Assembly: GCA_002682825.1 (NCBI GenBank)
Contig: NOKP01000003.1
Span: 744,001-808,000, forward strand
Length of the DNA: 64,000 nt
Reading direction: 5' to 3'
From: Neonectria sp. B-13
Lineage: Eukaryota > Ascomycota > Sordariomycetes > Hypocreales > Nectriaceae
Each line of letters opens with the position of its first letter. The first letter of the stretch is position 1. The translations under genes were made by a program, and so were the position numbers. Below are positions 57,539 to 64,000 of this stretch, piece after piece. The notes beneath the pieces are model-generated. The model saw nothing but the letters and a program-made list of their open reading frames with translations, was not told the DNA's origin and did no database searches.

Positions 57539-58279
57539 ATGTCGTCTAGTACCGCGAACTTACCTCCCTACTCGGAAAAGGACCCTCCCAAAGAAACATC
57601 GGCGCCTAGTGCCCCCACCACCGCCAGCCGCATCGCCGGCACCGTACAAACATGCTCGATCCGGGACTTCCAAGTCGACTACCTCACCATCGTCCGTGAT
57701 TCCGCCACAAGCTACCACCTCTCTCTCACAGTTGACCCTACACCTCTATATCGCATCGAACTCGTCTCCTCGTCCACCAAAATCGGCAATATCCAAATCT
57801 TCCCGGCATCCGACAGCACACTTCCCGCCATCGCTGCCGCACGCCTATCAGCCAACCTCAAAAGCAAAAGCAAGCCTTCAGCCACAATATGCACTTCCTC
57901 TCCCACCCAGCCTGACGCGCTATGGCGCCCCCTAACTCGCACGGGCATGTTTTCCGTCGAGGATTATCAGAGCGCGATACCGATCGTCACGGTGCCTGGT
58001 CGAGCGGCGACACCTCACCAGTTCTCGTGGCGGACAGGCAGCCTTTCAGAGCCATTTTATCAGCTGTGGTGGGATGGTCCACTTCCGCTGGTGCCGGCGT
58101 CAATGTTTATGCAAGATCAGAGGGGATCGGAGCATGTGTTTGCGACGATGGCGAGGAAGACTGCTGACGGAGGGGACAATTTGGTGGAGATTAGGAGGGG
58201 AGGGGGCATGGATTTTGAGTTGAGTGTGATTTTGGAGTTGTTTGTAATTCTGCACTTCAAGAAGGAGCAGTTGATTTAG
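57539..58279 (+). CDS. Tubby C-terminal-like domain protein (probable), function unknown
   Basis: A single exon of 246 codons starting MSSSTANLPPYSEKDPPKET, a Pro/Ser-rich, presumably disordered leader of about 30 residues. The rest looks like one beta-rich domain (YLTIVRDSATSYHLSLTVD, LYRIELVSSSTKIGNIQIF, HQFSWRTGSLSEPFYQLWW) resembling the tubby-like/LURP fold found in many small fungal proteins. The order is strand-rich segments, the RIEL core and a final hydrophobic helix (ELSVILELFVILHF). No catalytic residues are evident. Codon use is strongly GC-ending in the first half. A TATA box and pyrimidine-rich leader lie upstream. Confidence 0.75.
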   Translation: MSSSTANLPPYSEKDPPKETSAPSAPTTASRIAGTVQTCSIRDFQVDYLTIVRDSATSYHLSLTVDPTPLYRIELVSSSTKIGNIQIFPASDSTLPAIAAARLSANLKSKSKPSATICTSSPTQPDALWRPLTRTGMFSVEDYQSAIPIVTVPGRAATPHQFSWRTGSLSEPFYQLWWDGPLPLVPASMFMQDQRGSEHVFATMARKTADGGDNLVEIRRGGGMDFELSVILELFVILHFKKEQLI

Positions 58280-58820
58280 GTAACGACGGGAAGGAGACAT
58301 GTATATAGCTGTACTTCAGCGATCCCTATTTCTGCTGCTAATTTGCAACATCAGCGGGCTGCTCAACGTCACTGCATGTATCTCTACTTTGACTGGCCTC
58401 TTGTGAGGTCCGGTACGGAAGTGTTGCCTTATGACACTCAAAGGGATGAGCATAACTAGCTTCCTCTGTACAACACACTTCCAAATTTAGACTATGCCCC
58501 ACATAGTGCTACTTTCCAACTTGAGCACTGTGTATATTTAGGATGGGCCGGGGTGGGATGCATTGCCGTGATGAGGGATCTCGAAAATTTGCTTCAGATC
58601 TCACCAGTCGGATGTCCTCCCTGCTATTCGCTCAGTGCAGTCGAAGCGACTCAAAACTGGTGTGTTAGTTTGCGTACCTAATTGTGATTGATACGGTAGC
58701 TGTATGAGCAACTATAGTGGTATTGAAAGGTCGGGTAATGATAAAGGAACAAAATGCTTTGAGACTAATAAGCCACGGAAAAACAGTATGAATTGAAATC
58801 TCCTCGAATTCGACTGCAGT
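58280..58820. other. Intergenic region between convergent genes
   Basis: 540 bp. It contains the second copy (58418-58474) of the 57-bp degenerate repeat also seen at 56018-56074. No gene. Confidence 0.55.
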
Positions 58821-60688
58821 TCAGGGTAACGAGCCTTGTTCCCCTTTGTTCACTTGGATCCACCTGTCTGAAGGTTTCCATCCGACATGTTTCTGGCGAA
58901 GAAGACATCTCTGGCACATCCTCGAGAACCTTTGTCTCTGACAATGATTGCAGCCCTCATTTCGCGCATTGCCGCTTTCAATTTCGCCCGCACACTTGGC
59001 GCAGTATTTTTGGCGCACGCACCTGCGACAAGGCTTGCCTGGAATACTGTCCTCGATCCTTCTTGTTCGCAAGGCTTCTTCGTCGGCTTCGTCTTGGAGA
59101 TCCCACTCCACGAGCCACCTGTTGAGTATCTTGGATAACATGGCTGCTCGCGTTCGGCATTCCCTGTCGCCAGTCTCCAGCATGAAGATGGCGCTCCGCA
59201 TAGATTCGCAACATGCTTGATAATGTTGACGATCCTTTGTTGGCCTCGCTCGTTGTCTGTGTAGTTCTGCGACGACTTTGGATGTGAATGAGAAAGCCTC
59301 CGTCTCAATGGTCCACTTCAAAGACCCTGTGCGACAGGGCCCATCCGCAAGACTTTTTCGGAGAGTTTGTGCCACGCCGATGGCGACATAAGGGTGGTCA
59401 AGAACGTAGTATGCAGCATAAGCGTAAGCATAACTGATGGCTACATTGGCCGCGCAACTTCTCAAGCGTAAGTCGTGCGTCTGATGCCAGACGTACTCAA
59501 ACTTGGCGGACAAATTGAGTCGTATGACAAACCGGGAAGAAAAGAATCTGCAGTAGAATGACAGCATGTCGAGAACCATGAAATTTTCGTCTCCAATTAG
59601 GACAGACATTGTCTTTATGGCCTTTACATATCCGATGCGTAGTACATTTCGAAGGTCCTTTGCATCAACGGAGCTGAGCGAGTTGACTAATCGACGAACA
59701 GGGTTGTCCTCTTTCTGCTGCTGTTTGATGATAGCAAAAAGCCGACTCATAGCTTTGGCTTTGGGGATGTGACAGTCGACTCCCTGGACACGGATGCACA
59801 GTCGCCAAAATTCAACCATGAACTCTGGGTGTCTGTAGTCATCAACAGTCGTCAGACTGTGGAAGAGATTGTCCAGTGTCATTTCTGCCTTGGCATGAAG
59901 ATTGGCACGGATCAGCAGAGCAACACCATGGCATTGGTCTGAAAGGACTCGCCAATGGTAGTCTTCAGCGCTCCTGCCGCGATTCGGATTGATGAAGCCC
60001 TCAATGTCTACAGACCGTCCCCGATTTCCCGAGTCGAACACTCCATATATGAAGTCATCCACGCTCTTCAGGACGCTCTCGTGATGTTCGAACTCCTTGA
60101 ACCGGAGAGACTCTGGCAGCTCGATGCCCATATGCATATGCAAATCGAATTCGCCATCCTCTAATGCTGAATCTGTGACATGTAAATCTGGGGCTCTGGG
60201 TGTTGCTCGAGCTACTCTCGTGCGAGGATTCTGACCCCCTGTGTCCTGATTTTTGATGACTTTCCATTCGCCGAAACGTCGTTTGTACGCGGTGCTGTCT
60301 CTGATACCACCATAGCCTGTTAGCTCAAGTCTGTGTTATCCATAGAGGCGGTATGGATAGGGGACAGGCTCGTGGACTTTTGCGGTTCAGAGGTGGAGTA
60401 AAAGACGTGCCTTTGTCCGAACTGATATAACGACCACACAATATCCGTGACGAGCCGTAATTGGTACCCACGGGAGCGGTACAAATGGACTAATTGGTCT
60501 TTCATTTGATTCCATCTTGCAGCATCCGGTCGAGTCCCCAATTTAGACACTGGTACCGAGTCTCGCTCTTCTTCTTCACGTGTTTGTTTCTTGGTCTTTC
60601 GTGCCGTTGGCCGAACAAACCCCGTTGTGAGCCCCTCAATGTAGACTAAACCGTCTACGAGGCTGGGATTGGGTTGCTCAGATGTCAT
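58821..60688 (-). CDS. Clr5-domain protein with cysteine-rich C-terminus
   Basis: Exons 60688..60411 and 60300..58821 give 585 residues. The intron 60301..60410 (110 bp) begins GC (AG|GCACGT) and ends AG; no GT donor keeps the frame. The Clr5 domain is assembled across it: AARWNQMKDQLVHLYRSRGY, then RLVTDIVW, then STAYKRRFGEWKVIKN. The N-terminus carries a basic stretch (RPTARKTKKQTREEEER), possibly a nuclear localisation signal. The central region is helical. The last 70 residues hold Cys pairs (CRRC, CAKC, CNHC, CQRC) that could bind zinc. Clr5-type proteins are fungal nuclear proteins of poorly known role, first linked to silencing in fission yeast. It is divergent from the GTPase gene, with a 748-bp shared upstream region. 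Confidence 0.82.
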
Positions 60689-61436
60689 CCTGGTGGTTCG
60701 ACGCGCGTAATGTCGCGCAGTGCCCTTCACTGTGAACAGGATGATGTCGTGTTTTGGCTCTCCAACGTGATGATGTGTGAGAGAAGTGAGACATGGGTGG
60801 GAGATTGGGCGACGGCGAGTACAAAGAAGCTGGTTTTGGGCAGCAATAGCACACGAGATGACCTGCATAGGGCATCATTATGGTCTCAAGATGCCAAAGG
60901 CGGAGGTGCCAGAATGACGCATCAGAGTGTGCCAATCAAACCCTCATCAGCCATAATCTTCACGCGGCCTGAATCTGGGTGACGCAATTGCTGTGTGCAT
61001 CCTCTACGATCATCACATCTATTGGTAGAATCACTAAAGTTCGGTCCAGCTCTGAACCAATAATTGCAGCGTACTGATCAGCCCCCACATGGTAAGAATG
61101 TCGAGTAGCACCAGACTATATATGCAGAGTTGCGGCCATCAGCTCTATCTCGACCTATCCAAACCGTCTAAAGTGAACTTTACTGCGGGTGCAAGGAAGT
61201 GGGGATACCATCCATCAGCTCTTGATGCAGGGCCAATCACTGAACACAGCCCTCGAGAGTCTCTGTCCTACACGGACACGACCAGTCGGACTGGAATCGA
61301 GGGTTTATGAGTCTTGACGGGTATAAAGACCCCGTCTCTTCCCTCTCATTAACCTCCATCATCAACCAGACACTCAGATCTCTTCTTTTACAAGCCTCCT
61401 CTTCATTCAAACACCATCACCACCGCTGTTGCCACC
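60689..61436. promoter_or_regulatory. Divergent promoter region, with TATA box at 61322 for the GTPase gene
   Basis: TATAAAG at 61322-61328 lies 115 bp upstream of the GTPase ATG (61437), followed by pyrimidine-rich sequence. The ATG has a near-ideal context (GCCACCATGG). No TATA box is clear for the Clr5 gene on the other strand. Confidence 0.6.
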
Positions 61437-63107
61437 ATGGCCATGATCCAGCATCTCAACCCCAAAGGCTCCCAAGCCTCCGTTTCTCCCGAAGCAAGAC
61501 CTGTTCCTGTCACCCAAGCCCCCCGTGGTGCGGGTCAGCCAGAAACCGCCAGTCGGGATGCCGCTTCTCCTGTGCCCGAAGTCTTCCATCTCTCAGACGG
61601 TGCTTGCGATGATGCCTCTGACGATGATGCTGAAGGGGTATCTCATCTTGCAGACGGCTCGGAACGTCCAGATGGTTGGGCCACTGGGGCGTACTTTAGC
61701 CTCAAGAAGCTCATTGCACAGTCCAAGGGGGCCGCATCGAAGCCCGTGACCAATTTCATCAAGAAATAGTGAGTAACGCGGCCTGATCGATGATCGAAGT
61801 TCTAACAAAATCCAGCCTCGGGGGAACCAAGCTCCTTTTCGTCGTGGGACAATCCGGAACAGGAAAGTCGACCCTGCTGAGCGAACTCTCTGGCCAGGAA
61901 CTGACCATTGGACATTCCCACAAGTCGGGTTAGTTTGACGTTTCATCAGCATACCAAACAAATGAATATAAGAGCTGACATATTCTCTGTAGGAACCAAG
62001 AACTATCAAGTTTGCCCAGCAATCATTGATGGCCAGCAGTATCTGTTTGTGGACACTGCAGGTTTTGGCGCAGCCGACATCGATGACATGGAAAACTTCC
62101 ATGATATTATCACTTGCCTGGATGCTCTCAGTCCCTTTGTGACCATTTCCGGGGTTTTGTTCGTGTACGGTGGCAATCAAGGTCGAATGATGAAACACGA
62201 CTCCACAACCATCCAGTGGGTGAAGTGCTTCTGCGGACCCGAATTCTACAAGCACATTACCATCGTGACAACCAAGTGGGACTCAATGAGCGACAGTGCT
62301 TTCAAGCGATCTTGGGAAGTTGACCTACCTGACCTATTGAATGACCCCAAGCTCATTGAGATTCTCAACCCGTCGCCTGTTGGTCCTCGGCGCTATCACG
62401 GAGGCATCGTTTACCACCATAGCATCAAGCAAGCCGCAACAAATGACCCGAGTCAACCAATTGAGCGACTGTCGGTGGAAGAGCATCTCGATGAAAGAGC
62501 AGAGGAGGCTAGGGCCATGATTGCTAGGCGGTATAAGGAGGCAACAAAAGTGAAGCTGCAAGTCGTTCGCGAAATGGCGAACAAGACTCGCTGGGACATG
62601 ACAGAAGCTGCAGAGGTCCTGCAACACAACCCTTCAGATCTTCATCTGGAGATAAAAAATGATCTCGTGCGTGTCTCGGTTTCAGTGGCGCCACGAACAA
62701 CACCCGGTGAACCGCTAGATGAAGCGGAACGAGCCTCAAATGCACCCCCGCCTGTCGTTGCTTCGGAGGTCAAGCACTCACAAACAACACTAAATGCAAA
62801 GGGAGTAGGAGCGACATTAGACACGAAATCGCCTCCCGGCGCCCCGGAAATCAAGAAAGCTCCTGATACACCGAAACCGAACCAAGAAAGAAAGTGCCCC
62901 GAACGTCCCTGGTTTGGACAACTTTTTGCGTGGCTCGATGTCGCAAAGGAAGCCGCGCTATTCTTTATGGAGAGTCAGCGTGCCCAAGCGAACGCGAGGA
63001 AGAAGGGCTTGGGTCAACGAAGTACTTCTTGGATTGATACATGGGGAACTCTTTCCACCTGGTGGTCAGGGCCGCAAAGTGCTCCATCTGGTGATCATGG
63101 AAATTAG
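61437..63107 (+). CDS. AIG1/GIMAP-like P-loop GTPase
   Basis: Exons 61437..61768, 61816..61928 and 61993..63107 (introns 47 and 64 bp) give 519 residues. The first 105 residues are low-complexity and acidic (DGACDDASDDDAEG). The G domain then shows G1 VVGQSGTGKSTLL (Lys128, Ser129), G3 FVDTAGFGAADI (169-172) and a G4-like TTKWDS. The order and the long conserved segment after G3 fit the AIG1/septin-like TRAFAC class, which includes GIMAP immune GTPases and many fungal relatives. Residues 330-450 are charged and Pro-rich. The C-terminus has an aromatic helix (PWFGQLFAWLDVAKEAALFF) that may be a membrane or protein contact. It lies 6 kb from the NLR-like gene; members of this group often occur with NACHT proteins in fungi. 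The cellular role is unknown. Confidence 0.85.
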
Positions 63108-63781
63108 GAGACCCGAAGGCCCTGTACTAGGATAGGAATGTCTTACCTCTTTGTCTTTCTGAGCACACGTCTTTTTGCCCCACATTAGTCTTGATTCAAA
63201 GATTTGGAGTAGCGGGAGGCAGTAACTTTCGGCGTCCGACAGATCATTTGTTCATTCCACTAGGTAGCTAGCAAGGCATCAGTCATCAGGGTCGAGAATA
63301 GTTGTCACTGTGAAGGTTGGTGTGGCTTCTTCTTATTTCTCAAACATAGCATGGGAAATGTAGTAGTGTCTTTGACATTGTTCACCATGTTGCGATGAAT
63401 GCAAATGGAAAGGGAAATAAAAAGGTGAAATACAACAGACAAGAACAAAAAGAAATTGTAGTCAGCAATAGCTTCAGAATTGGTACATTCACCCGCTAAA
63501 GAATCTTCCATTAAATCCGGACATACCAAAGATAATATTGGAACTTCTGCATCCTCCGGCGTTGAGACCGTTGGACTATAGATACACGACCGAATGTTGG
63601 ATGTAGCCTCTACCAGTTCAATACAGCGCCTTCCCATCCCAAACCAATTCCTAGTTGAATCAAACCACTTCTTTAATTTCAACCTTTACGCCATTTTCCT
63701 GAAGACTTTCCAAAAATGTGCTGGTGGCGTCAAGGGTGGATGTGGTTTGGACATTTCCCTTGCAGGCGAGCAGGCGCTCTT
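63108..63781. other. Intergenic region between two plus-strand genes
   Basis: 670 bp without a convincing gene. A minus-strand frame at 63305-63682 has protein-like stretches but no ATG in good context and no domain. Confidence 0.45.
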
Positions 63782-64000
63782 ATGGTAAAGTCTGGGACAG
63801 TAGGGTATATCATTAACGACTGATGCCCCACGAAACAGGCGCAGTACTCGCAAGGCTCTGGCTACGATGCACCTCAGCAGCCCAACCACGATAACCGCGG
63901 CCAATCACCTTACGACCAACAACACGGCGGACAATACGTGGCTACTTCGGCATATCCCGGCGGTGCTCAGGGTCAAGCGGGACCTGATGGAGAGCGAGGC
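63782..64000 (+). CDS. Glycine-zipper-type protein, N-terminal part (runs off window)
   Basis: A clear coding stretch from 63839 to the window end is rich in Gln, Gly and Tyr (AQYSQGSGYDAPQQPN, SPYDQQHGGQYV) and ends GPDGERG. This is the usual lead-in to the glycine-zipper 2TM domain in fungal proteins. I place the start at the ATG 63782-63784, joined across an intron 63785..63838 (54 bp, GTAAAG...ACAG). That gives a one-codon first coding exon, which is unusual; an upstream first exon is possible. The zipper domain itself lies beyond the window. Confidence 0.55.

Noticed and set aside
1..64000. CRISPR arrays, operons with ribosome binding sites, rRNA genes
   Set aside because: The introns and gene families show eukaryotic DNA; no regular spacer array and no rRNA sequence was seen. 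tRNA genes could not be reliably excluded by eye.

Overview
The window looks like nuclear DNA of a filamentous ascomycete, most likely a Sordariomycete such as a hypocrealean fungus. Genes have short introns of 44-145 bp with GTAAGT/GTACGT-type donors and CTAAC/CTGAC branch points. Families typical of Pezizomycotina are present: subgroup C chitinase, LysM proteins, NLR-like NACHT proteins, Clr5 and rhodopsin-like membrane proteins. Extremely AT-rich repeat remnants carry C-to-T type decay that suggests RIP. Exon structures were assembled by hand. For every complete multi-exon gene the spliced length is a multiple of three.

Layout. 1-6141: chitin locus, with a 5' partial GH18 subgroup C chitinase (-), a three-LysM protein (+) and a six-LysM protein (+); an 88-nt near-perfect hairpin lies between the first two. 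8354-13319: a 1491-residue secreted SGNH (CE3-like) esterase fused to VCBS/FG-GAP repeats and a long low-complexity tail. 15477-22299: an unrecognised membrane-anchored or secreted protein and two F-box-type proteins, separated by an AT-rich repeat.

23239-33320 is the most interesting block. It holds a DJ-1/PfpI protein of isonitrile-hydratase type, two DIT1/PvcA-type isocyanide synthase homologues, a secreted amidase and an MFS exporter. Small inverted-repeat elements sit in its intergenic gaps. Two same-orientation copies of one RIP-like repeat bracket it (19704-20706 and 33484-34480). I read it as a candidate, so far undescribed, isocyanide biosynthesis, tailoring and export cluster.

35060-36004 holds decayed fragments of an NLR-type alpha/beta-hydrolase and a RecQ-type helicase of the kind often linked to chromosome ends. 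36391-49200 holds transport, sensing and metabolic genes: a GNAT acetyltransferase, two rhodopsin-like seven-helix proteins, an amino acid/choline permease, an FAD monooxygenase and a DAL5-like MFS transporter. 50761-55191 is a large hydrolase-NACHT-ankyrin-ZZ receptor-like gene with an in-frame stop inside the ankyrin array. 57539-64000 holds a tubby-like protein, a Clr5-domain protein, an AIG1-like GTPase and the start of a glycine-zipper-type gene. Remnants, silenced repeats and variable immunity-type genes together suggest an accessory, possibly subtelomeric, compartment.
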